Positions 33,468 to 45,079 are shown, counted from the first letter of the stretch. The stretch is DNA of 64,000 nt from Diaporthe sp. PMI_573 (GCA_021399435.1 JAJTUP010000007.1:62001-126000), one strand, 5' to 3'. Numbers and translations are program-made. Notes: generated by a model from the letters alone, not told the origin.

Positions 33468-36400
33468 ATGACCAGGTCGTTGCCTCGCTTGCCCTCAGGG
33501 GTCTACTTCTCCCTACTGGGTGATTCTGCCACCCATGAGGCACATGATGTCCAGGAATACCCAACGTTTCCCTCTTTTCGCGGGGTAGAAGGGGGGCAGG
33601 ATTCAGGAAGTGAGTTTGTCACACCATCTAAAGTAGGTGATACTCCGAATCTCAAACGGTTGCGCGACACCCCTCACCTTGTGGACCTCCCATATCGCTC
33701 GCCTGCTTACACACCACAGCCTCAGTTGTGTCTACCTCTTGTCAGCGTGTCAGTCGATATGCAGGTAGACCATAGCATCGCAAAGACGACTGTCGTGCAG
33801 ACGTTCACGAATCCAGGCAGCAGCTCTATCCCTGAGGCCTGGTACTCGTTTCCGCTGTATGATGGCGCAGTCATCACGGCCTTCCGGTGTGAAGTAGGCG
33901 ACGACAAAGTGCTGGAAGGCAAGGTCAAGCCAACAGACGAGGCCAGACAGGAGTTCAAGCGAGCTATCCAGAAGCAGGAAGCTGCGGCTCTCGTCGAGGA
34001 GCTCACGCCCGAAGTCTTTCAGACGAGTATTGGAAATATCGCTCCCAGAACAACCATCACGGTGGAAATAACGTACGTCGAAGAGCTTCTCACAGATCTC
34101 GGTGGGGACGGGATTATTGTGACGATCCCGATCTCCGTAGCGCCGAGATACGGCACGCCCCCAGCGGGCTACGCAGAAAGCTCGGCTGTCACAGAGACCG
34201 GCCTTTCACTCGTCGTCAGTGTCGCTTCTTCAGGCACCGCAAGGCACATCGCCTGCCGAAGTGGCCATAGCATCTCAGTCGAGTACGGGAGGATGAACCA
34301 CGAACCTGAGGCCGCCAGCTGTGAAGACCTCCCTGCCATTAGCAGCCAGCCGCAATTTTTCTTTGATCCCAAACACGCCACGGTCCGTTTGTCCAACGAT
34401 AATGTCGCCATGGACAGAGACTTTGTCCTCTTCATTCCCTCGCCCGGTGAGAGCCTACCAAGATCTCGGGCTTTGCTGGCTCGCTCTAGCGACTTGGACC
34501 ATGCGGCGATGATGGTGACAGTGCGTCCCAGCGAACTCTTCTCTGATCTGCGGGAGTCCATGAACGAATTCGACGGGGAGATCCTGTTCCTGGCTGATCG
34601 GTCAGGCTCCATGAGGGGGGAGAAGATCGAAGAGCTCAAGAACGCACTTCTCGTATTCCTGAAGAGCCTTCCCGCGAAGTGCAGGTTCAACCTCTACTCC
34701 TTTGGCAACAGTGTCAGTGGTCTGTGGCCAAGCTCTATGCCTTATAATGAAACCACAATGCAGCAAGCTTTGGACCACATTTCGACGTTCGAGGCAGACT
34801 TTGGTGGCACAGAAGTACTGCATGCCTTGAGAAAGGCTGTCGGCGACCGTCGAGCGACGGAGGCTTCTTCAACACAGCTCATACTTCTTACTGATGGCCA
34901 GATCTGGAAAGCGGAGGAAACCATAGACTTTGTCCGCACCACTACGTCAGATGCAGAGGGCCAGGTGCGGTTCTTCGCTTTGGGCATCGGGAATGCAGTC
35001 AGCCATCAGCTAATCCAAGGCATCGGCTTGTTTGGTGGTGGCTTTGGAGAGGTTGCCGCGGTGGATGCCGCCGGTAGATGGAAAGAAGCCGTGATACGGA
35101 TACTCAAAGGCGCCATAATGCCAAACAGCTGGTCCTATTCGATCAGCCTTGGTGACGAATGGGACAAGAAGCGGCTTGACGTGGATGATTTCTTGCCCAA
35201 GCATGCGGAAAGAAGCACCACTAAGTCCCCGGGCCGAGTTGCTGGAGCATTGAACCCTTCGTTTTTCCAAGCTCCAAGAGAGATCCCGATTCTCCACCAC
35301 TTCGGGCAACAATCGGTCTATTTCCTGTTAGACAACAGCAGTGATAAGCTCCCGGAACATGTGACCATCACCGCGTCCTCGCAGTACACCGGCACCAGGA
35401 AGGCTATCTTGGAAGTGACGAGAGCCACGGTCAACAACACCACAATTCAACATCTCGCCGCCAAAGCCGCCGTGCGAGACCTCGAGAGCCAAGACGCATC
35501 CGAGGCATCCTCGTCAGATCTTATACGCAGGAACGCCGAGCATCTAGGTCAAAAGTACTCCATATCAAGCAAGTGGACGTCCTTCGTTGCTGTCAGCCAT
35601 CTACAGCAGTCTGTGGATCACGAGGATGTCGAAGTCAGCATGTACAAGGCTCCCCTGGCCAAGCTGGACCCTTTGACGAGCTCACCCCGGTCCGGCCGGG
35701 GACACAAATCCAAATCGTGGGCGTTTGGCGCAGGCCCCAGGATGGACCCTTCGTTCAGCTCGGAGCAGAGATTCAGTATGCAAGCCGCGTCGGGGGCTTT
35801 CGGCGCACGCCCCGCGGTGAACCCCTCGTTGGGCTCGGGACAGAGATTCACGCAGGCCCCTGGACTCCAGTTGTCTTTTTCCAAACTTTCCCAGAGGGTG
35901 GGGCGGCGTCGGGTCTCGACCCGCAGTACGCAGCCTGAGCCGAATCGCATACCGCTAACGCAGAAGGCGGCGAGGCTATCCGGAACGGCATCCTCCACGA
36001 AAGCACCCTGTGAAACAGCGATGACTGGCCCTTGGACTTTCGCATCGGAGTGCCTGCCGGCCATGGATCACGTTGATCCCGTGAATCTGGCTCCTCCCGC
36101 CGACAGTCCAGGCGTCGGCGCAATCACGTGGGAGGAAGTCGTCCGATACCAGCGTATAGACGGTCTGTTCGACCTTGAGCAGAGTCTCGCGCACCGCATG
36201 GCCAAACACTTCTGCCGCGGAACGCAGTTGGCACTCGGATCCTGGGTAGGGAACTGCCTGAAAGATGCTTCTGCGGATGACACCCAAGGCAGCGGGCCAG
36301 TCAGGCTCTTGGTTGACACGGTGATGGTGCTGGCGTACCTGCGTTCTCACTTCCACCCGCAACGGGCGCTGTGGGAACTCCTGGTACAAAAGGCAGAAGC

Positions 36401-36794
36401 GAGCCTTGCCTCGCGGTTGGAACGGGGACAATGGGACCGGCCAGACGGGCTATCGGCAATGGCCGACTCGGCTCTTGCGCATGCGCATTATGGTCGTCGC
36501 TCACAGGATAGTGGTGAAGTGGATTGGTGGAAATGTGGCCCTGGCGGCGGCTGTTGTGGTGTTTGTGCTGCACAGGGTGATGAGCGGCTGCTATCAACTG
36601 GCCACGATGATGAGCTCGCCGCATGTTCTCTCTCGGGATGTGATGTCTCGGTGAGCCCCTGGGACAAGTTCTGGTCACATGCTATTGAACAAGGCCATAT
36701 CAATTCGTCCTGTGAGGCCGCCAGTGAAAGATACAAAGCGGCCGAAGAAAGGACAGAAAAAGACAATGGACAGGAGAAGAAGCATGGGAGCTAA
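33468..36794 (+). CDS. VIT and von Willebrand factor A domain protein
   Basis: Single exon, 1108 residues from MTRSLPRLPSGVYFSLL. The VIT domain lies at about 88-224 (VSVDMQVDHSIAKTTVVQTF; IPEAWYSFPLYDGAVIT; VFQTSIGNIAPRTTI). The VWA domain lies at about 370-554 and has a complete metal-ion-dependent adhesion site: DRSGSM at 377, GGTEVL, LLTDGQ. The pairing is that of inter-alpha-trypsin-inhibitor heavy chains and is common in intracellular fungal proteins of unknown role; metal-dependent protein binding is the expected activity. The linker after 740 carries two imperfect repeats (AFGAGPRMDPSFSSEQRFS and AFGARPAVNPSLGSGQRFT). A conserved C-terminal part follows (WEEVVRYQRIDGLFDLEQSL), typical of the fungal family. 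No signal peptide or membrane segment. It is divergent from the NLR gene. Confidence 0.85.
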   Translation: MTRSLPRLPSGVYFSLLGDSATHEAHDVQEYPTFPSFRGVEGGQDSGSEFVTPSKVGDTPNLKRLRDTPHLVDLPYRSPAYTPQPQLCLPLVSVSVDMQVDHSIAKTTVVQTFTNPGSSSIPEAWYSFPLYDGAVITAFRCEVGDDKVLEGKVKPTDEARQEFKRAIQKQEAAALVEELTPEVFQTSIGNIAPRTTITVEITYVEELLTDLGGDGIIVTIPISVAPRYGTPPAGYAESSAVTETGLSLVVSVASSGTARHIACRSGHSISVEYGRMNHEPEAASCEDLPAISSQPQFFFDPKHATVRLSNDNVAMDRDFVLFIPSPGESLPRSRALLARSSDLDHAAMMVTVRPSELFSDLRESMNEFDGEILFLADRSGSMRGEKIEELKNALLVFLKSLPAKCRFNLYSFGNSVSGLWPSSMPYNETTMQQALDHISTFEADFGGTEVLHALRKAVGDRRATEASSTQLILLTDGQIWKAEETIDFVRTTTSDAEGQVRFFALGIGNAVSHQLIQGIGLFGGGFGEVAAVDAAGRWKEAVIRILKGAIMPNSWSYSISLGDEWDKKRLDVDDFLPKHAERSTTKSPGRVAGALNPSFFQAPREIPILHHFGQQSVYFLLDNSSDKLPEHVTITASSQYTGTRKAILEVTRATVNNTTIQHLAAKAAVRDLESQDASEASSSDLIRRNAEHLGQKYSISSKWTSFVAVSHLQQSVDHEDVEVSMYKAPLAKLDPLTSSPRSGRGHKSKSWAFGAGPRMDPSFSSEQRFSMQAASGAFGARPAVNPSLGSGQRFTQAPGLQLSFSKLSQRVGRRRVSTRSTQPEPNRIPLTQKAARLSGTASSTKAPCETAMTGPWTFASECLPAMDHVDPVNLAPPADSPGVGAITWEEVVRYQRIDGLFDLEQSLAHRMAKHFCRGTQLALGSWVGNCLKDASADDTQGSGPVRLLVDTVMVLAYLRSHFHPQRALWELLVQKAEASLASRLERGQWDRPDGLSAMADSALAHAHYGRRSQDSGEVDWWKCGPGGGCCGVCAAQGDERLLSTGHDDELAACSLSGCDVSVSPWDKFWSHAIEQGHINSSCEAASERYKAAEERTEKDNGQEKKHGS

Positions 36795-37806
36795 GAGATT
36801 AAAGCGAGCGTACTGGTCAAGAGGATCTAGGCCCGTCAACCACGCTCGAGGGATTGGCCGATGTTGTGAATGTCTCTCACGACGCCGGTGGCCCCGTCTG
36901 CCATGCTCAGGGGCTTGAACGTCGGTGCCGTTTTTAACGGAAGTCAAGAAGCAGGAATGTATATGTTGTCTCCTTAATAAATGATGTCTCTTTGGAGTTT
37001 GGTTCCGGTGATGGCGCTCTGATCTCAGAACAACTTAATCCATGAACCGGATGCATTGATGTCAACAATCAATGAGGCCGGATAAGTCAATGGAACCTTT
37101 GGATACAGATGACTTTCAAGCTTCGTCATCATTGTTGAAACTGGTGTCTACATTACAGATCCCTGGTATGGGATAAAAGAGTGTGTCCCTTCAATTCGAA
37201 CATGCAGTTCTTCAGAGATCAAGGCAAAAATCTGAACCTCCTACATCGGGACGCTGGATCCAGAGTATTCCTGGTTTCTGATGAACATGAGACCAGTGCA
37301 CGCATGTGAGCAGTGTTGTAACGTCAAGAGCGGCTTTACAATGAGCGGCACAGGCTACCATTTTCACCGTGATCGTCTTTAGACTGCCTGGGGCTATTAG
37401 CCTATGAGCTGCCGTAACCACAGTGGACGTCCTGCATTTGGCGATACACAACACCAAAGCTGAAGATCCGCCCTATAAATAGTTCTGCCGTTGCATCTCC
37501 GGCCCCCAATAGGAGGCTGTAACTCTCTCGAAGGCTCACAACTGAGCCCCGAGTGGAGCGAATATGTCCCGGTCTGTTGCTGGAGAAAGCTACGTCGGAA
37601 CAATTCTAAGTGCCGCTTTCTTCGCTGTTGTGGCTAGATTATCCATGGCTATAAAAGGTCTACCTGGCTTCTCGCGGAGCATCGGGTTGTAGGCGATACG
37701 ACTTGCCTTTTCAAGAATCCGTCATTGCAGGAACCCCGGGTGTTCTGTGGCTGCATGGCTACCAAAATTTGCGAACCACTTTAGAGTTCTCCCTGATCAT
37801 CGCACC
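36795..37806. other. Intergenic, no gene seen
   Basis: 3' flank of the VIT-VWA gene and 5' flank of the membrane protein gene. Only short unsupported frames. Confidence 0.45.
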
Positions 37807-38811
37807 ATGGACAGCCTGGGGTTTGTTCCGGAGCCTAACTGTGGCCGAGGCACAGTCAGCATCGTTTGGAGCTGCCTGGCAACCATATTCTTCGTCGTCT
37901 GGACCACGATTCATTTAGATTATTGCCCAAGCATGTCGAGGCTGCTCTGGGGGGCCTCCGTCTTGTTCATGCCGGAGGCCATGCCAGCCGCAGCAATACA
38001 CCAGCTTCTTGACGCAGGGCGACTCCAAAGCCGGCTCCACAGCATCCGGGGCTGGGATTCATGGGCCCTTGAGCAGTCTTTCTTGGTCGTCAAGGGCGGT
38101 GTCAAGGACAGGGACAGCGGGGGGATCCTCACGGCAGATGGGCTGGTATACCTTGCCGAGCAGTGTCAGCAGAAGCATGGGACCGGCATTCACATCGGCA
38201 TGCTCCCACGAAAGGACGATATTGGTAGAAGAAGCAAAAAGAGCTTGCTCGAAAAGATAATCGCCGGCGGGCAGACCCTGTGGTTCAGCACAAACATCAT
38301 ATCCCGCCTGGTGGATGGGAAGCAAGTGACGCTGCTGGAGGACATAACGATGGCATACGCGTTTTGCGGACTCATTTCCATGATCGCCTGGTTCCGTTGC
38401 CCGCAGGACGTGGAGGACCCATTCGAGGTCGACTTGAAGGGAATCGGACCGTTGACAGGAAGGACTCAAATCGGTCCACGCAAGCTGGAAGTCCTGATGA
38501 AGAGGTGCATGTCTGGGCTGGTGATTGTAAGCCTCCTCATCGTTACGGGAGTCCATCTGGGTGCCTGGCAGTACCCGTTTCCTACTGCGGCGGAGGCGTG
38601 GATCTGGAGGTCCTGCGCTTTGATCACACTGCCCCTTGGCTGCCTTATCGTATACTTCAGGAACAGGAACGTCTTTCTGGCGTCATGCACAGGGCTCATT
38701 CTTGCCCGACTTGCCTTATGCACGGTGGCATGCACTGCATTTCGTCGGATGCCAGTCTCGGCGTTTGACACACCGGACTGGTCCGACTATTGGGGTCATA
38801 TTGGGAGATGA
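37807..38811 (+). CDS. Fungal multi-pass membrane protein of unknown function
   Basis: 334 residues from the ATG at 37807 (MDSLGFVPEPNCGRGTVSI); an upstream in-frame ATG at 37747 is less likely. A first membrane segment (SIVWSCLATIFFVVWTTIHL) follows an EPNCGRGT motif near the N terminus. A hydrophilic middle part contains WALEQSFLVVKGG and RDSGGILTADGLVYLAEQ. Four more hydrophobic segments follow (MAYAFCGLISMIAWF; LVIVSLLIVTGVHLGAW; SCALITLPLGCLIVYF; CTGLILARLALCTVAC). A segment reading CPQDVEDPFEV after the second helix is typical of a large family of uncharacterised ascomycete integral membrane proteins. No enzymatic motif is visible. Function unknown. Confidence 0.7.
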   Translation: MDSLGFVPEPNCGRGTVSIVWSCLATIFFVVWTTIHLDYCPSMSRLLWGASVLFMPEAMPAAAIHQLLDAGRLQSRLHSIRGWDSWALEQSFLVVKGGVKDRDSGGILTADGLVYLAEQCQQKHGTGIHIGMLPRKDDIGRRSKKSLLEKIIAGGQTLWFSTNIISRLVDGKQVTLLEDITMAYAFCGLISMIAWFRCPQDVEDPFEVDLKGIGPLTGRTQIGPRKLEVLMKRCMSGLVIVSLLIVTGVHLGAWQYPFPTAAEAWIWRSCALITLPLGCLIVYFRNRNVFLASCTGLILARLALCTVACTAFRRMPVSAFDTPDWSDYWGHIGR

Positions 38812-39494
38812 AGACAGAAGAGTCGAGCCACGATTCCCGGAGTATGTTAAGGATTGTCTAGAGCTTCGATGGGGCCAAGGGTACCCAATTGAGTATATTG
38901 GTCATGTACGTTTGAATACTCATTTTTGCTTAACGTTTCAACATTTCTTCAAGACTTCCAATCTTTTGCAATTGTAAGCTTAGATGGAGCACGTCTGCCA
39001 CTGCGTCTTCCGCCCCGCCTTTGGCCGCGCTACTGTCGTGTGTTGTTGTTACGTAGTTTGGTGCATTGGTGACTGTGTTGATCCTTTTCATGTGGCAAGT
39101 TTGGATACGAGCTCGCGTTTCGAGTTTGGGAATAGATTTCGATTTCCGAGAAGGGACATATTGGGACCCACTTAAGAATGATGGCAGTGCGAGGATTACA
39201 TCATGTCTCGGACAGTTGAGGCGTCGATATTTAGTAGAGGTTCATTAAAAATGGCATTGCGTCTTGAAGTACGGTAAGTTTTTGATCGCTCTCCTGACGA
39301 GGTCACGTTGATGCAAAAGCAGTGAATATAAAGCAAGTGAAGCTGTTATTTTGTTATTGTCCCAACACTGTTCGACAAACGGCATGAAGGAACACTTTCG
39401 TTTGCTTTGGACCACATTCAAAAGCGACAGTCACAAGAATTACCGCAGATCCTTTTCGGTTCAATCACGGCTCCCATCCAGACCTGCGTTCAGC
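38812..39494. other. Intergenic, no gene supported
   Basis: Small frames at 38984-39248 (plus) contain a hydrophobic stretch but no start context or family resemblance. Confidence 0.4.
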
Positions 39495-41747
39495 ATGTCC
39501 GCCCCAGCTGCTTCCCTCGCCAATGTTGGTGGTTGCCAGTACTACATTCCAACAACGATTCTTCCGACGCCGTCGGACTACCTTCACGTACTGTTGGCCA
39601 ACCCTGGGTGGGCATCGGTCTATCTCGGAAAATGGACCTGCTACCCTCTTCGTGTTAGATGATGCCGCCGAACTCAAGGCAGATCATTTAGCATTTGAAG
39701 TCGAGTCTTGGCTGCGGACGGACGATGTGTTCACCTCATCTTTCCTTGTTCCTGTTTATGTCCTCGTCACCTCAGGTTCGGTCCCTGAATTGGACGACTC
39801 GGTCGCGGATCTTCTGGAAAAATGGGGAACGGAGAATGCCCACGTCATAACATCGGTGCACCATCAACGGAGATGGCATTCAGGGCCCTGCTTTGCTGAT
39901 ACCAGGGTTCATCTTTCCAGTAGTGCCGCAAGAAGACAACTCTCGTAGATGTGTAATCATCAGTACTCGATGAAGATGCACCACATGGGATGAGAGATAC
40001 TAATAAGTATTGCAGGTTTGAAATTCCTGGGACCGCAGGGGTTCCAGTTCCTAGCCGGTGTCACTTCGGCAAGCCCACGCCACAGAAGCCACTGCTGGGC
40101 ATGCGGGTCGCGATTAAAGATAACATTGACATGGCCGGCGTGACAACCTCTGCAGGTGACAGGGCACATGGGGAATTGTATGGGCCCAGGGCCGAGAATG
40201 CAGCAGTGCTGGGAGCGCCACGGCAGTCTCCGCCTACGACTGGGTTGATATTGCGCTGGGAACCGACAGTGAGTTTGTGCCCCCGGGTTTCGGACGCTAT
40301 CAAACCACGAAGAACTCTGACAAGCTGGAAGCTTTCGGGAGCGTGATTAGCCCCGCATCTGAGCATAGTCTGTTTGCCTTGCGCCCTTCGCTAAACGGTA
40401 TTCCCACAACCGGAGTGGTTCCGCAGTCTGAGTGAGTACGATTGAACCCGCAAAATGCGGTTATATAACACGCGCGATTCCTTCTGCTCCTTGAGAAGTT
40501 CATGCTAATGGAGTATCAAGCCATTTGGACACAGTCGGCTTCTTCTGCCGTACATCAACGACGGCATCCGCTGCCACTCGCGCACTCATCACTACCAACA
40601 TCAACAAGCGATTTTGCTCGTCAAGACTCCAGATCTTGTATCCCGTTGACTTCTTTGACGGGTGGCCACCAGAGTATATTAGGGAAATTCAATCTGTCGT
40701 GACCAAGCTCGAGCACTTCCTCGGCATGAGTAAAGACACGATCAACGTGAGAGACAGGTTTGTCGCAGATAACGTTGGAGATGGCAAATCACTCAAAGAG
40801 TATCTGGAGAACGTATGAATCTTGCTCAGTTTCTTCCCATTCCATTCCATTTTCATCTCAGAAACACTCTTTTGCTTCTTGTTCAGATCCTAGCTGATCG
40901 AGGCTCAAAGAGAACTACCCCATATCCAGCTGTACGACTGCTCCCATAACTGTCTACCATTCCTCGAGAAATACGAGGAGAATTTCAGGAGGTCTACCTT
41001 CGCAGACCCTTTCATACAGTACAAATGTTACGTTACTACTCCCGTAAATCTTTTCGGACGGTGCTAAGACCGATCTCTGGCCAGGAAACTCGACAAGGAA
41101 TTGACAGCGGAGCAATACTCAACTGCCGTTTCGCAAATGAGCTCTTTCAGAGACTGGATGCTGTCCAAAATTCTGCCCGCAACTGCTGATGATCGAGGCT
41201 TCACCAAGATACTGATCATGCTGAATGGATACATGGACCCATTCTATCGCAGTCAGTACGATGGGTGAGTCACCGTTACCTCTGACCGGTAACCCTCAGT
41301 GCTAAGCTTGCTATGGGATTACGACTGGAAGAAGGAGCCCCGCGTAAACAAGACTTCGGTTTCAAAGACAGCTTCATGACGGCTCTGACAGGTCTTCCTT
41401 TCTTCACGATCCCAAGTATGAATTTAACTCCGCACGAGCGAAAGAAATGCTGAACTGATTCTTTGTAGTCGGATAAGTTCCTTACAAATCGGAGATGAGC
41501 AACAGAATCGAGTTTCTGTCCATGAATATTGGCTTCATGGGACCCAAAGGTGAGTGCAGCCCGGTATCCTAAGCTACTACGAGATATTATGCTGACATTC
41601 ACCCCAAAGGGTCGGACGATGCATTGGTTCACTTATTAGATGATTTCCTGACGTCATCACCGGGACTCCATAGTTCTGTGCGGACAGGGAGAACATTCTT
41701 CACCGACGAGAAGATCATTCCAAGGGAGTCCTTGTGGAAAACGCATT
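39495..41747 (+). pseudogene. Amidase-signature enzyme, degenerate
   Basis: The order of motifs is that of fungal amidases with an extra N-terminal domain. From 39495 it reads NVGGCQYYIPTTILPTP, then after a frame change near 39620 ATLFVLDDAAELKADHL and DVFTSSFLVPVYVL. From about 40020 comes PLLGMRVAIKDNIDMAGV with the catalytic Lys, then GPRAENAA. Here the frame jumps to SSAGSATAVSAYDWV and DIALGTD. The roughly 55 residues normally lying between are missing, across a GCAGC microhomology. Further exons follow: HLDTVGFF (40517), YPVDFFDGWPPEYI, KILPATADDRGFTKILI (41170) and GLRLEEGAPRKQDFGF (41315). At least one frameshift, one internal deletion and a later in-frame stop (about 41475) make an active enzyme unlikely. 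Amidases hydrolyse amide bonds; substrate unknown. Confidence 0.65.
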
Positions 41748-42791
41748 GAGCGATAGTTTCGATCTGACATACCGTAGGCGAGTGGACAAGGCGAGGTTGA
41801 TTAACTCTTGGAGTTGAAATTTAAGAGCTCTCTATCCTCGACAGAGAGGAATCATTTGAAAGTTTTCAACATCAGTGAAACGGAAAGGGGAAATGGAAAC
41901 AAATGAATGCCTCACAGTCTCGTTATATCAGTGCTATCTGACAGCAAAGGCAGCGTCTTACATTCCTACTCAAGTGCCTAGGTATGCAGTCTGCTGAGGA
42001 CAGTTATCACATTTTGAGTATATCCAATTGCCGCCTCACCCAATATGTGCGATCGGCAAGACTGGAACAACGCAGAGCCTTGCGAGCTGGTGCAGCCCTG
42101 GCGAAAATGGTACCATCAGGTCGACGAGCATCGGACCGTCGCCACCGAGGAGGAACTCGAGTCCAAGCCTTGGCTCGCGGCGAAAGACTCTGCCATACTC
42201 CATGACGTCCCATTCATTACCAACACGGACTTTTAGAAGTGGATGTCTGCAGAGACGACCAAAATATGTTTTTGTGCAACCAGGGTCGTTAACACAGTAA
42301 GCTATCTGAACCGTTTTCATGGCACACTGAAGGTACGTTGTTAAGCATATTGCGTCAGGCGCAGACATGCAGGAAAAGCTGCAACAATGACAATTACCGG
42401 ATTTTGGTTTCTTTCTTCTCTTTTCCTCTCTCTCGGGTGTAATGGGTCATGTATTACTCGCATGACTGAGGATTTGTATCTTGTTTTTCTGTAGTCTGTC
42501 GTTATGAATGGGTCTCTTTTGAGTCAGAAGTATCATGATAAAACGCAACAACTCATTTCATGATTGGAATCCGTGATTGACATCATGTGTGGTATTATCA
42601 AGTTTGTGTGCAGTCATTGTTCTACTGTGTGCTCAGATTGTATGCAACGGTGGATGATGTTAACAAATATTTGCGATGCTCAGTAGGCAAAGTAATCAAG
42701 AGGAAAATAGTCTATCACTTGACGTCTCAATACAACTTGCAACCTGCAGGAACCAAACATCGGGTCGGCTGGATACGGCTCTGCTCCCACA

Positions 42792-42815
42792 AGCTCCGAG
42801 GACAAGCTCGGAGCT
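42792..42815. repeat. Perfect 9-bp inverted repeat
   Basis: AGCTCCGAG, a 6-nt spacer GACAAG, then CTCGGAGCT. About 1.0 kb upstream of the arginase start. It may be a protein-binding palindrome or chance. Confidence 0.55.
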
Positions 42816-42967
42816 CCAAAGCTGGGGGAGGACGAGGACACAATTGGGCGCTTCGCCCGATGAGGATGTCAGTAGCGGGAGATAACAGAAAGAGTGGAGC
42901 CTGCAGCCGAGAGCAGCAGGTGGGACCCGATGACGGAGGCGGACAAGGGCGGCCCCAGGATGGCCGT

Positions 42968-43008
42968 TCCCCTAAGTGCAGGTATAGCCATCTCCTGCAC
43001 TTAGGGGA
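42968..43008. repeat. Perfect 15-bp hairpin
   Basis: TCCCCTAAGTGCAGG (42968-42982), an 11-nt loop, then CCTGCACTTAGGGGA (42994-43008). It could be a transposon footprint, a regulatory palindrome or an RNA hairpin. Confidence 0.7.
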
Positions 43009-43834
43009 CAACACCAGAAAAATCATCACGGCCCCCTTCTTGGTCTGACTTTGATCTTACTCAATTTGTTACGAAATGGCGCGCCATTGAGGGGACAGAT
43101 AGGCGGTCGGCCGGTCACCTGGCCCTCTTTGCGTCCTGCGCCCCGTTCGCTCGTGCCCGTTCCATTCCGTCTGCCGATGCTCATTCCTGTTGTGCTGTCG
43201 TTGAGCTGGCAGAGTCCGGCTGGAGTCGAGTCTGTCTATTTAAAGGATGGCTGGCACCCTCCTCTCTCCCGTCCTCGATGAGGACAATTTCGAGACCGGT
43301 TGGTACACAACATTGATTAACACAACACGTCTTGGGCGGCAGAGTGCAATTCGATGCAATTGAGATCTGATATCCTCCGTCGATAATATACACGCAGTCC
43401 ATTATCACCACACCCTCACCGGCAGTATTCGCCGTCGTCACACAGCGTCGAGCATCGAGCATCGAGCATCGAACACACACGCATCTGATCTTCACAAGCA
43501 AGCGTACGGCTTCAATTCCAGCTCCAGTTCCAGCTCGTGCCCCTCGTGCCTGCCGCCAAGCAACACTCGCGCTCAGTCCCGAGCCTCCCAAGGTTGCACC
43601 TAGCAGCGTTCCGGCGTCACGTCACGCCTTCTCTCGAGCTACTGCTGCCCGTTCTCCCTTCTCTGGCCCGCAAAGCCGAACGGCGCCGAAAGTGAGGTAG
43701 TCAGTCAGCCGCCAGACAACCATCCTTCGTGTATTGGCACCACCACCACCACCAATTCTTAGGAAACAAAGAGAAGAGACCTTGCTCAAAAGGACCGACC
43801 ACCACTTCCCCCCCACCCCTCCAACACACCCATC

Positions 43835-45079
43835 ATGGTCCCTCCAACCCTCGAAGACCGCACTGCGGCTGGCGACAACAACGGTAGCGCCAACAAGAAG
43901 CGCAAGGCTAGCGTCTCCTACGGCCACTACAACCACTACAAGGGTCTCAACACTAGCATGATCCAGTCCAAGTTTCTGTCCAACCCGGAGGACCTGGGTG
44001 TTGTAGCTGTTGGCTTCTCTGGTGGCCAGGTACGATCCCCTCCAGCCTCAACCCCCACTACAGGATTGGCCGTTTTAAGCATGAACTTTAAAAACTAACA
44101 CCATGTCCCACGCAGTGCAAGCCAGGCGTTGACGCTGCCCCCTCCGCCCTGATCGAGTCCGGCCTGCTGACCCAGCTGCGCGACGAGCTGGGCTACAAGC
44201 TGCACGGCGACGACACCGTTCACCTCTACACCGACCTGGTGCCCAAGGCCGGCAGCGACCCACCGTACCGCGGCATGAAGAACCCCAAGGCCGTCTCCGC
44301 CGTCACCCGCCGTATCGCCGACCAGGTCTATAGCCACGCTAGCCAGGGGCGCCTCGTGCTGACGCTGGGCGGCGACCACTCCATCGCCGTCGGCACCGTC
44401 GGCGGCACCGCCAAGGCCATCCGCGAGAGACTAAACCGTGAGGTCGCCGTCATCTGGGTCGACGCCCACGCGGATATCAACACCCCGGAGACGTCTGGCT
44501 CTGGCAATATCCACGGCATGCCCGTCGCCTTCCTGACGGGGCTGGCAAACGAGGACAAGGAGGAGTACTTTGGCTGGCTGGAGGAGTCGAACCGCCTGTC
44601 GCTGCGGAAGCTTGTGTACATCGGCCTGCGGGACGTTGATGCGGGCGAGAAGAGGATACTGAGGGAAAACGGCATCAAGGCCTTCAGCATGCACGACATC
44701 GACAGGTTGGTACCTCTCCTTTTCATCCCAGAATGGAACATCAGCTAACACCTTGTGAAATAGACATGGCATCGGCCGCGTCATGGAGATGGCCCTCGCC
44801 CACATTGGCAACGACACCCCGATCCACCTCAGCTTTGACGTCGACGCTCTCGACCCCCAGTGGGCCCCCAGCACGGGCACACCCGTCCGCGGCGGCCTGA
44901 CGCTGCGCGAGGGTGACTACATCGCCGAGTGCGTACACGAGACGGGCAACCTGATCGCCATGGACCTGGTGGAGGTCAACCCCAGCCTGGTCGCCAGCGA
45001 GAACGACCCCGGCGCCAGCGAGACTGTGCGCGCGGGATGCAGCTTGGTCAGGTGCGCGCTGGGCGAGAGTTTGCTGTAG
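43835..45079 (+). CDS. CAR1: Arginase
   Basis: Arginase (EC 3.5.3.1) splits arginine into ornithine and urea with a binuclear manganese centre, in the cytosol. Three exons (43835-44029, 44116-44705, 44764-45079) with 86- and 58-nt introns give 366 residues. The second intron has a GCTAACA branch site. All metal-binding motifs are present: GGDHSIAVGT, DAHADINTPETSGSGN, and SFDVDALDPQWAPSTGTP. The glycine-rich substrate loop SGSGNIHGMP is complete. The N terminus (MVPPTLEDRTAAGDNN, then KKRKASVSYGHY) is a fungal-type extension; the basic KKRK could be chance. It ends 296 bp from the stop of the convergent NLR-like gene. Codon use is strongly biased to C-ending codons, fitting a well-expressed housekeeping enzyme. 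Confidence 0.95.

Larger units (their letters stand above)
41748..43834. other. Long intergenic region upstream of arginase
   Basis: No gene is supported. A 63-codon plus-strand frame at 42045-42236 (MCDRQDWNNAEPCELVQPW) and an overlapping minus-strand frame are unexplained. Two hairpins are listed separately. The last 400 bp, CT-rich with CACCAC repeats (43738-43752), are probably the arginase leader and promoter. Confidence 0.45.

Noticed and set aside
42036..42368. Overlapping frames of 63-110 codons on both strands near 42.1 kb
   Set aside because: Both directions are open only through local composition; no family resemblance decides between them.
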